From assembly GCF_964199755.1 (NCBI RefSeq), contig NC_133904.1, forward strand, positions 1,178,001-1,242,000: 64,000 nt of DNA, in the 5' to 3' direction. Of this stretch, positions 22,158-34,060 are shown one piece after another. This stretch comes from Larus michahellis (Eukaryota; Chordata; Aves; Charadriiformes; Laridae). The notes under the pieces are model-generated. The model did no database searches. It worked only from the letters and a program-made list of their open reading frames with translations, and was not told the DNA's origin. How positions within the stretch are numbered: the first letter of the stretch is position 1; the number at the start of each line of letters is the position of its first letter. Made by a program: the position numbers and the translations under genes.

Positions 22158-22650
22158 CAGCCCCTTTTGTTGATCGTTGCTGTTTCGGTGTGCGCCTGAA
22201 AGGCCTGACACAGCCATGGCTCCAGCGGGTGACCTGTGGAAGGAAAATCTGTTTGATGACGTAAAGTGAGATTTTGGGGTGTGCTTGGGCTTTTCAGGGA
22301 CAGGACTGCTGCAGTCAGCATGAACAAGCACATTTCGGTCGGTGCCAGCGTGCGCTGTGCCGGGAGCCCGCGAGGCTCTGCCGGCTGCTGCCTCGGAGGT
22401 GCCGGAGCCATCGAAGGCTCCCCCGGCTCGAGGTTTTTCCGTGGGTCTGTCTTGTACTTTAAGTCATGACTTCGTGGGATGGTTTTCCCCCCGGCGAGGT
22501 TCAGGACCGGTACCCAAAGCGAATGCCCTGAGCATCCCCCACCCTAAGCCCCCGCATCATGCAGCCACGTGGCCAAAGGTACCCGAATTCAGGCTGCCCA
22601 ATGCAGGGCGGACAACAGCCCCCTTCGTCCCCATCCCGATGCAGCCACCC
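22158..22650. other. GC-leaning spacer, no gene seen
   Basis: No feature recognised apart from short random frames. Confidence 0.4.
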
Positions 22651-23250
22651 GGCTATTGCGGATTCTCACAGATCGCTTGGCATCAGGCCGCGGCACGGTA
22701 TGGCTGGGTTTGCATTATAACCTCTTATTACAAAACCCTCAGCGTTCCTCTGGATTGTTTCGCCTGTTATCATTTTTCCCACAATGCGCTCGCATGATCC
22801 TCTCTCCGACTTAACCACATGGCAACCACATCACATAATGCAACTTCTGTTCTGAGATTATTCATATTTTTTCCCCCCCCCTATTGTTGCTTTGCCAAGT
22901 TTTTCTTCTAATTCTGAGAAGCTGAATGTAAAAGAGCAGTGTCTCCGGTGCAAGGACACGCTTAGGAGGCAGCGTGAGCAAATCAACTCGACAAGTGTGT
23001 TCACAGGAGTCAAACTGGGGGGGGAGCTGTGAAAAAGCAAAACAAAAGCCCCTCCAAATGTCTATTTTTATTTTATTTCATTTTCTGGAATGTCTCATCA
23101 CATGAAATAACAATGCATCCCGGCGAAGAGCCTGCAGACAGGCTCCAGTGAAAGGGCAGCTGAGGAAAAGATTGTTTTATAAGTAGGGTTTTATATGCAA
23201 TCTATCACAAATGCCAGTTCCCAGCAGAACGGGATAAACAACCAAAAAAA
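22651..23250. promoter_or_regulatory. AT-leaning island, possible conserved noncoding cluster
   Basis: About 600 bases, mostly non-repetitive, with GCATTATAACC, AACCACATGGC, ACATAATGCAAC and TTATTTTATTTCATTTTC words and a short C run at about 22873-22881. No coding content recognised. Its length and texture match the other islands. Confidence 0.3.
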
Positions 23251-23880
23251 AGGGCTGCGCTATCTGGGATGTGTGTTTGCAGTGGTGCCGCTGGAAGGGA
23301 GCAGAGCCCACAGCCATGGGCACGCTGCCCGTGGCCCCCTGTCCCCGTGTCCCCTGCCGGCGTGGGGGATGCTGTGCGGCAGAGGGGTGGGCATCGCTCG
23401 GGTACCACTCCGGCTCCAGGTCCCGCTTCCCAGGGGGGATGTGAACGGCTCGGAGCTGGCCCAGGGGAGAGGGAGAGTGAGAAGGGTCTGGGCAATATGA
23501 CGGATGAGGGAAGATGGAAAGAAATGAGGTTGGTTGTTCTGGAAGGAGAAGACGGCAGGAAGGAGGGGACGTTTTCAGGCCCTTTGGCTGCGCGGGGGCT
23601 GCAATACGGAGGAAGGGGCTGACACGGTTCCCGTGCCCTGGGACACCAGGAGTTGCCACAGCCAAGCCCTGGCCTTGGCACTGCAAAACCACTGCCGTCC
23701 AAGCCCCATCAGTCTGACGAGCACTGGGACAACAGGGAAGTGCACCAAAACCCCAGCATTTCTGCCCAGGGTTTCCCATCTGTGGCAGCCACGGAGGCAC
23801 TGCCCGCTTCATGGCATGGTTTCTGGTGCAAGTCCTCACAAAGGGCAAAAACCAGCAAGGATCTCAGCCCTGCCTCCACT
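23251..23880. other. GC-rich spacer, no gene seen
   Basis: The longest minus-strand frame (223 codons, 23177-23848) has no recognisable domain and overlaps several plus-strand frames of similar length, so it is treated as noncoding. Confidence 0.45.
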
Positions 23881-24770
23881 GTAGTTGAATATTTTACCTA
23901 AAATTAGCGCTTTCTAATTAATTTCCCAGGGAGCAGGCGGCTGACGTGCTGGTGTTTCACACGAGTGCCTTTGACAGGCAGGCGGGGGGGATGCGGCCGG
24001 GGGCCCTTTGGTGCTGGGGGTGGCAGCGGGCGGAGGGGACGGCCGTTGTTTTCTGGGAAGGACGTTTCAATCTGGGGTTTTGCTTAGATTTGATTTTTAA
24101 TAATTGCGAGCGTGCGTTAGCTGGCGCTAACCGTCCTGGCCGAGGCGTCCTCCAAGGGCGGAGCTACGGGCAGATGCACTGGCATCCGAGATGGAGAGGG
24201 ACCATCATTCCTGAAACACCTTCCAACACAAAGACCCTTTTTGTTCCTGTTGCTTTTCCTTTACAGCTGCTGGAAGCTGGATTTGTTTAGGGCCAAGAAT
24301 TTACGCTTTGTGCCTTTTTCCTTACAAAACCACCCTACCTTCATTTTTCCTCCAATTCTGCGTCTTTTATTTCTTGAGTCATCAGCCGTACCGGCCAGTT
24401 TAGCATAAGAAATGAAATTAATTCTCATGCTCAGGCTCCAAATGTAAATTTGTTTATTAATAATTTAAATGGATTTATTTATGCAGTTTGATATATTTCA
24501 GGTTCAGGGAAGCAATTCATTTTTCTCGCGTTGATGATCAACAGACACCGTCATTAAGCTCTTCCCCTCCCGCCCCCGTCCTCTTCTTCCATCTTAGCCT
24601 GCTAAACAGATAAAAGATGGGAGCCCGCTGGTCTCGGTGTGCTCCCAGGGAAGCTTTCCATGAACTGATGTAGATAAATAATTAATTCGACATTATCTTC
24701 TATCTACTTTGGACGTTTCCTCCCCATAAAAGGGATGGATTTTCCTTCCAAATGTTTCCCGTCGCTGCCA
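23881..24770. promoter_or_regulatory. AT-rich island, possible conserved noncoding cluster
   Basis: AT-rich sequence with a GC-rich gap at about 23930-24060. The 24280-24560 part is especially AT-rich, with GTTTATTAATAATTTAAATG and ATTTATTTATGCAG words. Further AT-rich sequence with GATAAATAATTAATTCG follows near 24670. Non-repetitive and without a coding signal. Confidence 0.35.
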
Positions 24771-26370
24771 TACAACGAGCTTCTGCCAGATGCACCGAGC
24801 CTCCAAGGAGCGCGGCGGCACCCACACAACACCCCGGCGAGGCCGGCGGACGTCACGCGCTAAATCCCCATGTGCTAATGGCAGCCACAACATTGTACCC
24901 GCAGCCAGATCAGGATGGATGGCGAGCCCGGCTCCATGGGATGCAGTGGAATATTTTAAGCAAGAGTCACTTGTATTTACTTAGAATTAGACGTCCCCAA
25001 AATGAAACCCTCCATCTGAAAAGCCACAAGCTTTGAGGCTGTAGCCCAAGCCCACCTCATGACAGCTTTTTGCACCTGGTTTCCATCTGCACAAAGGTTC
25101 CACCCAGCCCTCGGGGTAGGGATACCGCAAAACCCTGGGAATGTTTGAAATTTAGGTCTGTTTCCTTGTGGTTTGGGCCCCTCTGAGATGCATTCAACTT
25201 TCTATCAATCTGGATTTGCTTTTCTTCTTCTGTGAGATGAAGTCCCTCTGCCGAACTCTTCAGACTCGTGTGAGTCTTGCCTGACTGCGCGCTATGTCAC
25301 AAATCTGAAGTGGTATTTCAAAGATTCGTCATTTTTTTGCCCCAAACTGTTGAGCAAACCTGACTGCATCCATGCGTGGCCTCGGAGTCAGGAGAAACTC
25401 TTGGTCTTTGCCGGCTGAAGCACGGGGGACGGGCACTGTGCTGGAGGTTTCCCTTTCATCCCAGGCCTGTCCGAGGCACAGAAGACGCCAGCTCTGCCAA
25501 ACCGCGACACTGGCGAAGCCCGTGGCGGCTTCTCTGCCATCCCCCTTCTGCTCGCTTTTGCAAAGCTTTAGCATTTCTCTTTTATCTCACTCTTGTGGGC
25601 TTCAAAGATGCCACGAGGCCAAGTTCTACCTTCCTGAGGAGGGGATTAACCAGTTTGTGCCTCCCGTACTCATCCTGCAGAACTGGAATTGATTTATTTT
25701 GGTTTCAGCAGCAACTACATGCAGTTCCTGGACGGATGCAAAACCGGGCTTCTCAGAGGCTTTTTAGCATCCTGGCTCAAAGGGCGACGCCACCATCTTT
25801 GGCTTTTTGATTGCAAAAGTGTATGCAAATCAAAGCCCTCTTCCCCTGCATGGCCTGTTCTTGCGGGCAGGAAGCGGTGTGAAGTTTGCAGGAGCCATTC
25901 TGTTGGAAAACTCATGAAAAATCTCCCCTTGCCGGCCCCAGTGTGCTCCGGCATGAGCGTGCGACCATGGCTCCTCAAAGGAGCTGCTCCTCCAGCGCCG
26001 GCGGTGGGAGCCGGCGGTCACGGGAGGTCGCTGGCAGGAGATGAAAGTTATTTGCCTTACACGAGTGGTCTCACCAGCATCCTCAGGGAGCTGGCTCCCT
26101 CCCAGAAGAGGTCGGTCCTGCCTGGGAAAGGGGCAAGGACCCCCCCAGCATCCGTCCCAGGGAGGTGGGAGCGGGGCCAGCGCGGAGGGCAGGGGTGCTC
26201 GGAGGGGATGCTGCCAACTTGCGCGATGGCATGGTGACAGTTGTCCCGCCACAGATAAGCGAGAGAAAGCCACAGCTTCACGAGATGACAACGCTCGTGT
26301 TTCTTGGATCACAAACCCGATCTGTCAATTAGCAGACGGAGTATCGACTCCAAACGCCATCCCCAGAATA
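24771..26370. other. Mixed spacer, no gene seen
   Basis: Moderate GC with AT-leaning stretches near 24940-25340. Frames of up to 182 codons (25689-26237) show no domain. No transposon recognised. Confidence 0.4.
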
Positions 26371-26610
26371 GCAGCAGCGAAGTGTTGAAGCATCTATTAA
26401 ATTTATTTTAAACTATGCAAACGGAGACATGTGGCTGTTCACGTTACTGCAGCGTTGCAGGACACACTGCTTGGCTTCCCCCTGGATTATTTTTGTCCCT
26501 GTGTGCAGTTTTGAGCAGAGTATCTGGAGGTATGGGTCAGGCCAAAAGTCTGTTTAACCACAGTTCTACTTCTGATAGTGAGAACGGGTGTAAGATACGG
26601 GGTATGGCTT
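26371..26610. promoter_or_regulatory. AT-leaning stretch before polypyrimidine tract
   Basis: Begins with TATTAAATTTATTTTAAAC and grades into mixed sequence. Nothing specific recognised. Confidence 0.2.
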
Positions 26611-26622
26611 CTGGTGTCCTGG

Positions 26623-26968
26623 CTTCTCTTCTCTTCTCTTCTCTTCTCTTCTCTTCTCTTCTCTTCTCTTCTCTTCTCTTCTCTTCTCTTCTCTTCTCTT
26701 CTCTTCTCTTCTCTTCTCTTCTCTTCTCTTCTCTTCTCTTCTCTTCTCTTCTCTTCTCTTCTCTTCTCTTCTCTTCTCTTCTCTTCTCCTCTCCTCTCCT
26801 CTCCTCTCCTCTCCTCTCCCCTCCCCTCCCCTCCTCTCCCCTCCTCTCCCCTCCTCTCCCCTCCTCTCCCCCATTCCCTTCCCTTCCCTTCCCTTCCCTT
26901 CCCTTCCCTTCCCTTCCCTTCCCTTCCCTTCCCTTCCCTTCCCTTCCCTTCCCTTCCCTTCCCTTCCC
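26623..26968 (+). repeat. Composite pentanucleotide polypyrimidine tract
   Basis: Three successive pentanucleotide blocks: (CTTCT)n at 26623-26787 (about 33 units), (CTCCT)n-type sequence grading into a CTCCTCTCCC decamer to about 26872, and (CCCTT)n from about 26875 to 26968. The first 250 bases are pure pyrimidine; the only purine within the whole tract is the A at 26873. The blocks differ by T-to-C changes, as if derived from one array. Pure polypurine-polypyrimidine mirror repeats are known to be able to form triplex H-DNA. The Leu/Phe/Ser and Arg/Glu/Lys peptides read from it are artefacts. Confidence 0.97.
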
Positions 26969-27465
26969 GTTCCGTCCTCCCCTGGATGGCTGACTCGGGA
27001 TAGCCTCCGATGGGCAGGTACCCAGGGAGATAGGGTGGAGCTGGTGGGGGAAGTCTGTGGGCTCCTCACTGGTGCAACACCCGGCTTTCCCCTGGACGTG
27101 GATTTTCTTCACTTTCTCCGGAGGGAACGAGAGCACGGGAGGGAGTTTTGCTCAAGCCCCATTTGCTGGGGAGCATGGCCAGCAGCTCTGCAGGCCAGCG
27201 AGCCCACGTCACCGGGAGCCAAAGCCTCGCTCCCTTCCCAGGGTTTTAAAGGCTTAGAAGAATATTTGCAGAGTTTCTGTGGCACTGGAAAAGTGGGATC
27301 TTGCTCTGGTGCTGCAGCAGGCGCATGGGGGGGGGTCCTGAGATGAAGGAGTGGGTGTCCATCTCGCCGTGCGGGCGGCAGGTCCCTCCGGTACACCCCG
27401 GTCACTGTCACCCCCGCTCCTCGGCAGCAAACCTCCCTGAGCATCTCTGCGGGACCAGTCTGCTC
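26969..27465. other. GC-rich spacer, no gene seen
   Basis: Mixed to GC-rich sequence after the polypyrimidine tract. No feature recognised. Confidence 0.4.
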
Positions 27466-28399
27466 TTTGCATAATTTCAATTATGTTTGATGATTAATTG
27501 CCCAACTGCAGGATCTCAAACAATGGACTGAATCGATTGAAAGCATGGTAATTCATGGGGGGGAAGTGCTTTTAAATGTGATTTTGCAGCAGATAATGCT
27601 CCCTGTAAAGGATTACATGTGATACCGGGGATGTAAAACACGGTGGTTATGCAGATAGCTCTCCCGGCCGGGCTCTGGGCTGTGTCTCAGACACCTCCGA
27701 GTTTACCTGCTGCATTCACCTCTCGCTCGCGTCCTTTCCTGGGGCGCGGAGCCCCGGGGGAGCGTGGTCGGCGTGGGGCAGAGGCGTGGGGGCGGCCGCG
27801 GCTGTGCTCGGGGAGGCAGGGATGAGAAGCTGTGCACGGAGAGGACTGCCCCGGGCCCCAGCCAGCGCCTCTGCGAGTTGGTTTCCACTTTTTTTAAGGA
27901 AGAGGTTTTTTTTGGTTGTTTTTAGGGCAAATGATTCTCACGGGAAGCTGATGTTCGCAGTATGTTTCTCTGGTTTGTTCCGTTTTTGTGGAAAAGGATG
28001 GACGCTCTCGTACCAGTTCAACCCATCCCGAGCTCACACCGGAATATTTTCTCGCGAGAAAATAAAAGTCGCTTTTAAAAGGATGCGAATGGTTTCTGGA
28101 GGTGCACCAACAAAGGCCGATGACGTTTTCAGGAACATTTCTTATTTTAAAATGTACGTTTGGAGGAGAAGCAGAGGAGGCTGTGGGTCCCTGCGGGAGA
28201 GGGACGAGGGGAGACCACAGAGCCAGCGGCAGCGGGGCCACGGGGGTGCCCGGGACCCCCCGACCCACCTGGGTTCCCCCTCTCCACACAGTATTTCAGA
28301 AAGCGCCTTTCCTAATTTATTAGTTTTTCTTCCTCACAGGCGGAGAAATGGAGGGCAGCGCTGCGCAGGCTGCCTGCGAGCCCGGCTTCCCGGGAAAGC
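27466..28399. other. Mixed block with short AT island
   Basis: An AT-leaning island at 27466-27655 (TTTGATGATTAATTGCCC, GGTAATTCATGG) is followed by GC-rich sequence to 27880 and AT-balanced sequence to about 28170. A T-rich stretch ending in TTCTTCCTCACAG at 28339 resembles a splice acceptor. The only frame beginning at an ATG just after it is 24 codons long (28348-28422). Confidence 0.3.
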
Positions 28400-29520
28400 G
28401 GAGGAAGGACATTGATTTATGATCAAAAGGGAAAAAGCGAAGCAGAATAAAAAGAATACTTAAGACTTAAAAACAGGGAAATCTCGTTTCTTCCTGTGTA
28501 GGTGTTACCTGGGAATCTTTCATGTTAAACTTAAATGGAATTAAGAATGAGGGGGAAATCACCCTGGGACTCGCGTGATCCTTGTAGCCCTCTATTAAAA
28601 TTAATCCGGGCATTGATCTGTACAATTTATTAATAGCCCGGCGCGGGGAGAGGAGCCACCGCGATAAACAGCCCCAGCCCTGGCCCGGGCGGCCCGGCCC
28701 GGCTGCAGCAGGTCCCTCGCCGCGTCGTCACCTCGACACCCGGCGATTTTATAATTGGTCTGAGTCGTTACCGTCCAAACCCCGCAGAACCAATTAGCCA
28801 TCGTCCTCCCTGACCTGGGCTTTCTGTGGCCAGGGGGGTGCGTGTGGGGGGAAACTAAGGACTTAAAACGAAAAACCAAGAGCAAAGACCTAAATCTTTT
28901 TGGCTGCCTGATTAATAATCCTGTCAGGCCTATCACAGGCACTAAACAGTAATGCTGGTTGCAGCTGAATTTTTTATACTTTCTATTAATCTTTAATGAT
29001 AGCTTGGTCACCTAGTCTCTTTTATCTTGTCAGATAAATGTATGGTTAACAGGATAATGAGATTTCTAAGGCTCTGTTCTAGCTTACAGCCATGCAGTGC
29101 ATGGGGTGACCCCTGCCCCTGCCGGGGAGCGGAGCGGAGGTGATGGTAATTGCTGGATGTGCTGTGAATGTATTGGAAGCTGATGGATGGTTTAAACTTT
29201 GATTTGAGGTCAGGAGGTCCCTCGGCTCTGGAAGGCAACTGTGGTTTTATTACTTGCAGGATCTGATGGGGATGTAATTAGATTTAGCTATTGCTTTATT
29301 AATAAGTAATTGTTCCTACTCTTGCTTTGGGTTAGCAAATATATTCCACTGATAATTTAGGGCATTGATATGGCTTTATTTATTAATAAATGGGAATGTA
29401 TATTTTTGCCTGTAGCAAAGACTAGCGCAGAACTCTGTCTGGCCACTTCTCCCGGAGTGAAGGATTTGTTCTTTATTAATTCAATAATTAACCTAATTCT
29501 GGGAACTGAGCCCTGCCGTG
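28400..29520. promoter_or_regulatory. AT-rich island with CpG-rich insert
   Basis: AT-rich sequence at 28400-28635 and 28740-29520 flanks a CpG-dense stretch at 28636-28740 with repeated GGCCCGGC words. The right part is rich in TTAATAAGTAATTG-type cores. Non-repetitive and without a coding signal. The combination of CpG-dense core and AT-rich flanks is compatible with a regulatory element. Confidence 0.35.
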
Positions 29521-30235
29521 GGAAGCGTGTGTGTGCCAGCTGCACCGCCGGCAATCGTGTGGTCCTGCGCTTCACGCCACGCAGGGTGCGTGGAGGATTG
29601 CACCTGGGGACGGGGGCCTCGGGGGAGGCTGGATCCCCCCGGTACCCAGAGCTGCGCCTGAGCTCTCCCCCAGCTCGAGACCCCCCCCGGCCGCTGGCCA
29701 CCAGCCCCCGTGCCACGCTGGCCCCCTGGGGCTGGGGGAGACCAAGGGCTGGTGGATTTGCCAGGGAGGGCCGATGCCAGCAGCGCTGCCAGCATCCAAG
29801 TTTGCTCGTGGCGTGGGGTGTGGGCCACCGGAGCCCCCGCACCCCTCACTTCCCCACCTGCTTGCTGAGGGTGCTCCCCCCGGGCCTGACCCCTCTCCAT
29901 CACCCCCTGGGGTGCGGGCAAAGCCACCACGGAGGCAGGGACCCCCAAGCCCCCTCCGCCTCCCCAGGCATCCGCAGCCTCGGTGAGCGGCTGCTCGGAG
30001 CCCCTTGGTTTGCAGCCCACCGCGGGACACGGGTTGGGCTGGTTTCTGCCGGATGCCTTTTCCTTCCCCTTTTTCTTATTCTTTTAAGTTCCAGAAAGCT
30101 GGTGCTTGTGGCAGTACCAGCAAGGTTGCAGATACCCCCCCCAGCCCCGTTCCCAAAGGGCCGTGGGTGCTCGGTGCCGGAGCCGAGCGCTCCCCGCGCG
30201 CAGTCGGAGCAGGGCGCCCGTATTTTGGTAGCAGG
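29521..30235. other. GC-rich spacer, no gene seen
   Basis: GC-rich. A 303-codon plus-strand frame (29370-30281) crosses this block and into AT-rich flanks, but its product is Pro/Arg/Gly-rich without domains, and 175- and 152-codon minus-strand frames overlap it. Confidence 0.45.
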
Positions 30236-30760
30236 ATGGTTTTTTGTTGCTTTGCTGCTCAAAGGAAGCTCCTTGCATTAATTATGTTACCATGTAGAAA
30301 GCTCTGGCCTGTCATATACTTTTTTCCTTTTTTTTTTTTTTTTTAGCTCTGTTTTTCATAAAGTGGTCCTAAAATGACACGGAAAGCAGCTGCTTAAGCA
30401 ATTGTGCCAATTAATGGGTCTCTGAAATTAAAACGCCTACACAGTCTAGATGAGATTTCTCCAGGAGGGAATTCAGCAATTGTCTTCATGATAATCAGGC
30501 TTGACTTGTCTTAGCACACATTAATAAAAAAGCAAATGCATTCAAAGAGATGCCCTTTAGTGGAGAATATCCACAATATAGTAATGAGTCTCCAAAAAAA
30601 AAAAAGCGGGGGGGAGAGGAGGGATGCTGAGCTGGCTCCAGCCTTTCCTTGGGGGAGGGAGACTTGTAATTCATGTCATGGACTCGCTGGATTCTCCTGC
30701 TGCAGCTGCTGAATGTAAATCTGCACTTTGTGCCGAAGCAGAGCAGCGGCGGCGGCTGAA
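30236..30760. promoter_or_regulatory. AT-rich island, possible conserved noncoding element
   Basis: AT-rich, with T runs at about 30318-30345 and an A run at 30594-30605. The stretch 30360-30590 is non-repetitive, with CCAATTAATGGG and CACATTAATAAAAAAGC words. No coding content. Confidence 0.3.
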
Positions 30761-32080
30761 GGGAAAGGTCAATGCGGGGTCTGAACCCGCGCTGGGGGCA
30801 CCGGCGGCTGCGGGGACTCCCCGGCCCACGAGGGATGGGGCTGGGGGCTCGGCTGGAGGTTCAGCAAGTGCCAAACTCATTATTTCCCCTGCTGTAATGA
30901 TGCCGTCCGGCGCCCGGTCCTGCCCTGGCCCTGCCGGAGGGGATGGCAAGGGGTCGGGGCAGGCATGTCCCACGGGATCCGCTGCCTGTGCCCCGCAGCA
31001 GGTTGTCCTGGGGTTTCTCCATCCTGGCTTGGAGGGGACAGAGGGACAGGAGGACAGGGGGACAGCACCGGGACCGAGAGGCGTTGTGCGGTGTTGGCCA
31101 TGTTGGCACAGGTCTGGCTGGTGTCGGAGTCGCCAGGCAGCACTGGGGGGGCGAGGACGGGCAGCCGGGCCATGCGATGCCTGGCACGTGCTGGGTGGTG
31201 GGTTGCGCTGGAGCACGCTGCCCTGCCGCCGCCTCCTCCTCCCCGCTGGCCGTTCGGCTCCTGCTCTTCATCCCCGGCGCGGCAAGGTCAGGGCTGCTGT
31301 CAGCATCCCAGCACAGCCCGGCAGCCACCGGCTGGAAGCACAACCGCCTGTGCTGGCGTCTTCTGCAAGAGGGCCCTGCAGGGGATTGTAGGTCAAGTGT
31401 AGATTTGCAGCTGACTGACAAGGGGTTTTGCTCCATCTGTAGAAGCTGAACATCACGGCCATGATCCCTGCTCGGAGGTTTTCTAGTGTCTCCCTTGCTG
31501 GCTCGCCACCGAAGGAGCTTGTGGCTCAGCCACAGAAACCTCACAGCGGGGGTATGGCATGATGGCAAGGGGGTGGCTGGTCGTGGAGCAAGAGTTCTCC
31601 GCTCCATTTGACTCCTCTTGACTTCATTTTCAGTTGTAGACAGGAGAAAAGAGATACCTGGGCTTTTTAGTGGCCGTTCCTGCAGAGCATGGTGGTGATG
31701 CTTGCTGTGTTTTAGGAGGAAGCCAGCGGTGGTGGTAGGCAGGGACAGACGTGCAGCACTGGGTGACGCGGAGCGCGGCGCACACCCATGGGCTCATTCG
31801 GGAGCCACACACGGCAGCTGAAAGCCCCCGGGAGCTGTGGGCCTGACAGCACCATTCCTACCCGTGGTGGATGGCTGGCTCGCCCCGAGTCTGGAAGAGT
31901 CGGGTCCCTTCTGGGCTCTGCTCGGCTGCATCCCTTCGGATCCTAAGGCACCCTGCGGAGAGGATGGGTCCCATCGCCGTGCCCTGCGCCCTCCTGCTGG
32001 GGGCTGAATTGGTGGCGGGTGGTTTTGCTGTTACCATTCGTGTCAGGCGTGAGAAGGGAAACGTTGCAAGTAGCACGAGA
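30761..32080. other. GC-rich spacer, no gene seen
   Basis: Long overlapping frames (255 codons plus strand 30624-31391; 248 codons minus strand 30861-31607) occupy the same DNA and neither has a domain. Treated as noncoding. Confidence 0.45.
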
Positions 32081-32899
32081 TGTTTATTTTCCAAGCTAAA
32101 AGCAATAATAAACTCTGTTATTGCAGCAGCGTTTCCAGCGCTGTCCCAGGAGTGCGTGTGATGGCTGTGACAGTCCCGGGCTTTTTGTGGCAGAAAGTGC
32201 CTTCCCGGCACTACGAGCAGCGGCACCAAGGCGCTGGTGTGAGCGGGGCAGGCTGCGTGGGGCAGCCCAGGCAGGACGGGGGGCTGCATCGCTGCTGCAG
32301 ATCGGGGTGTTTGAGGGGGCCACAGTGGAGGCACAGGCTCAGCCGGGACCAGAAACCTGGGAAACCAACACTGACAGAGTTTGTGTTCCTTCTTCACAGA
32401 CATACACCACGTGGCAAAGAACCAGGAGTATACGCAAAGGAAAAAGAGCTCGGAGGTGGCAGGGGAGCGGTAGCAGCCCCACGGCTGGAAGGCATGTCCC
32501 CAGCAGGGGCTGTGCATGTCCCCGTCCTCGGGGAAGGGCCACGGGGTCGCTCTCCACCGCATGGAGCTGCCGTGGTGGAGCGAGGGCGGCCGTGACTGAG
32601 CCCATCGCTGGAGCCCAGCATCCCTGCGGGAGGCCGGGGCAGGCAGATTTGGGGGGTTTCTTCCACTTCAGCCCTTTGCCATGGTGCTTGGGGCAGGGTG
32701 GTTTGGGGGGGGGGCAGGCTGGGGGGACTCCAGAAGCAGGGATGCAGACAGCCACAAGGTCAAAGGGATGCGACATAAAGCTGCTTCTGCACTGACCTGC
32801 GGGTCTGGCCCAGAGGGAGGGATCTGATCTCGCAACAGAAGGAGACGAACACCCCCATCCCTCCCCACTGCATCATTTTGCTAGTTTTGGAAACTGGGA
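32081..32899. other. Mixed spacer ahead of CR1
   Basis: A brief AT-rich start (AAGCAATAATAAACTCTG) and then GC-rich sequence. A stretch ending in TTCCTTCTTCACAG at 32398 resembles a splice acceptor and is followed by an open frame to 32597, but the peptide has no recognisable features. Confidence 0.35.
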
Positions 32900-33649
32900 C
32901 TTGCATTTCTTGGGGCAATCCCAAGCACCGATAGAGGCTGGGCAGTGACTGGCTTGAGAGCAGCCCTGAAGAAAAGGACTTGGGGGGGCTGGTAGATGAG
33001 AAGCTCCACACGAGCCGTCAGTGTGCACTAGCAGCCCAGAAAGCCCATCGTACCCTGGGCTGCATTGGAAGAAGCGTGGCCAGCAGGGCGAGGGAGGTGA
33101 TTCTCCCCCTCCACTCCACTCTCGTGAGACCCCACCTGGAGCACTGTGTCCAGTTCTGGAGCCCCTACCACAAGAGAGAGATGGATGTGCTGGAACGTGT
33201 CCAGAGAGGGGCCACGAGGATGATCAGAGGGCTGGAGCACCTCTCCTATGAGGACAGACTGAGGGAGTTGGGGTTGTTCAGTCTGGAGAAAAGGCGGCTC
33301 CGAGGAGACCTTCTAGTGGCCTACCAGTATCTTACGGGGGCTACAAGAAAGCTGGGGAGGGACTTTTTAGGATGTCGGGGAATGGTGGGACCAGAGGGAA
33401 TGGATTAAAACTAGAAATGGGTCAATTCAGGCTGGACGTTAGGAAGAAGTTCTTCACCATGAGGGTGGTGAGACACTGGCACAGGTTGCCCAGGGAGGTG
33501 GTGGAAGCCCCATCCCTGGAAGTTTGTAAGGCCAGGCTGGATGGGGCTCTGAGCAACCTGATCTAGTGGGAGGTGTCCCTGCCTGTGGCAGGGGGTTGGA
33601 ACTGGATGATCTTTAAGGTCCCTTCCAACCCTAACAACTCTGTGATTAG
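32900..33649 (+). mobile_element. CR1 LINE, 5'-truncated, with ORF2 C-terminus (copy 3)
   Basis: The longest CR1 copy in the window. It contains the C-terminal end of ORF2, then about 83 bases of 3' UTR (GTGGGAGGTGTCCCTGCC, GGTCCCTTCCAACCCTAAC) and a degenerate terminal CTCTGTGATTAG. The terminal octamer array is worn down compared with other copies. The element is a dead, 5'-truncated insertion. Its 3' part differs from the minus-strand copy at 57677-58237 at only about a dozen of some 545 positions by eye. Confidence 0.97.
32905..33566 (+). pseudogene. CR1 ORF2 C-terminal remnant (non-LTR retrotransposon protein)
   Basis: Translation gives the hallmark CR1 ORF2 tail: an EKDLGGLVDEKLH-type segment, [82 protein letters not shown] and, in another frame, [19 protein letters not shown]. 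In CR1 this lies downstream of the reverse transcriptase fingers-palm core, which is absent here together with the endonuclease. The reading is broken by an in-frame TAG at 32932-32934 and a frame change around the GGGGG at 33336-33340; the last frame ends at TAG 33564-33566. No function is possible. Confidence 0.93.
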
Positions 33650-34060
33650 TGTTAAGCGGCCACCCCATTTTTCCCCAGTGTAGAAGAGTTTGGGAGCGTA
33701 AGGTAAACCATTCAGCCCTATCCCAGGATGCTGGATCGCGTTGTTTTGTCCAAGAGCATCATCCGAATGACGAGGCAAACGCCACCGGCAGCGTCCCACA
33801 GGGAGGGGAGAGCCTGCTGGTGCTGTGTGTGGTGCATCGCCGTGCGCCTCTGCTGCACCCGGGGAGCATCTGCAATTATCCCCGCGCTGGGCACCTCCTT
33901 TCCTTCCCCTCTTAATTATCTGCTCTGGTGCTGCAGCTCTGTCTGTGTGTGTTTGGCGGCTGCAGCCTTCTGACAGTTTGCCTGGAGAAGTCTTTTTGTT
34001 TTTGTCCCCCCACCCCCCCCCCGCCCCCAGCCCCGGCCTTGTTATTTTCATTTCAAAAAT
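33650..34060. other. Mixed spacer, no gene seen
   Basis: GC-leaning sequence after the CR1 3' end, with a C-rich run at about 34006-34027. Nothing recognised. Confidence 0.4.

Noticed and set aside
26415..26993. 192-codon Leu/Phe/Ser repeat frame and 199-codon Arg/Glu/Lys repeat frame
   Set aside because: Direct translations of the pentanucleotide polypyrimidine tract; not a membrane protein or charged coiled coil.
28287..28422. Splice-acceptor-like tract followed by a 24-codon ATG frame
   Set aside because: The frame is too short and has no recognisable content; T-rich tracts ending in CAG are common in this window.
32398..32597. Acceptor-like CTTCTTCACAG followed by a 66-codon open frame
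   Set aside because: The peptide is Gly/Pro/Arg-rich noise, and other frames overlap it at the same length.
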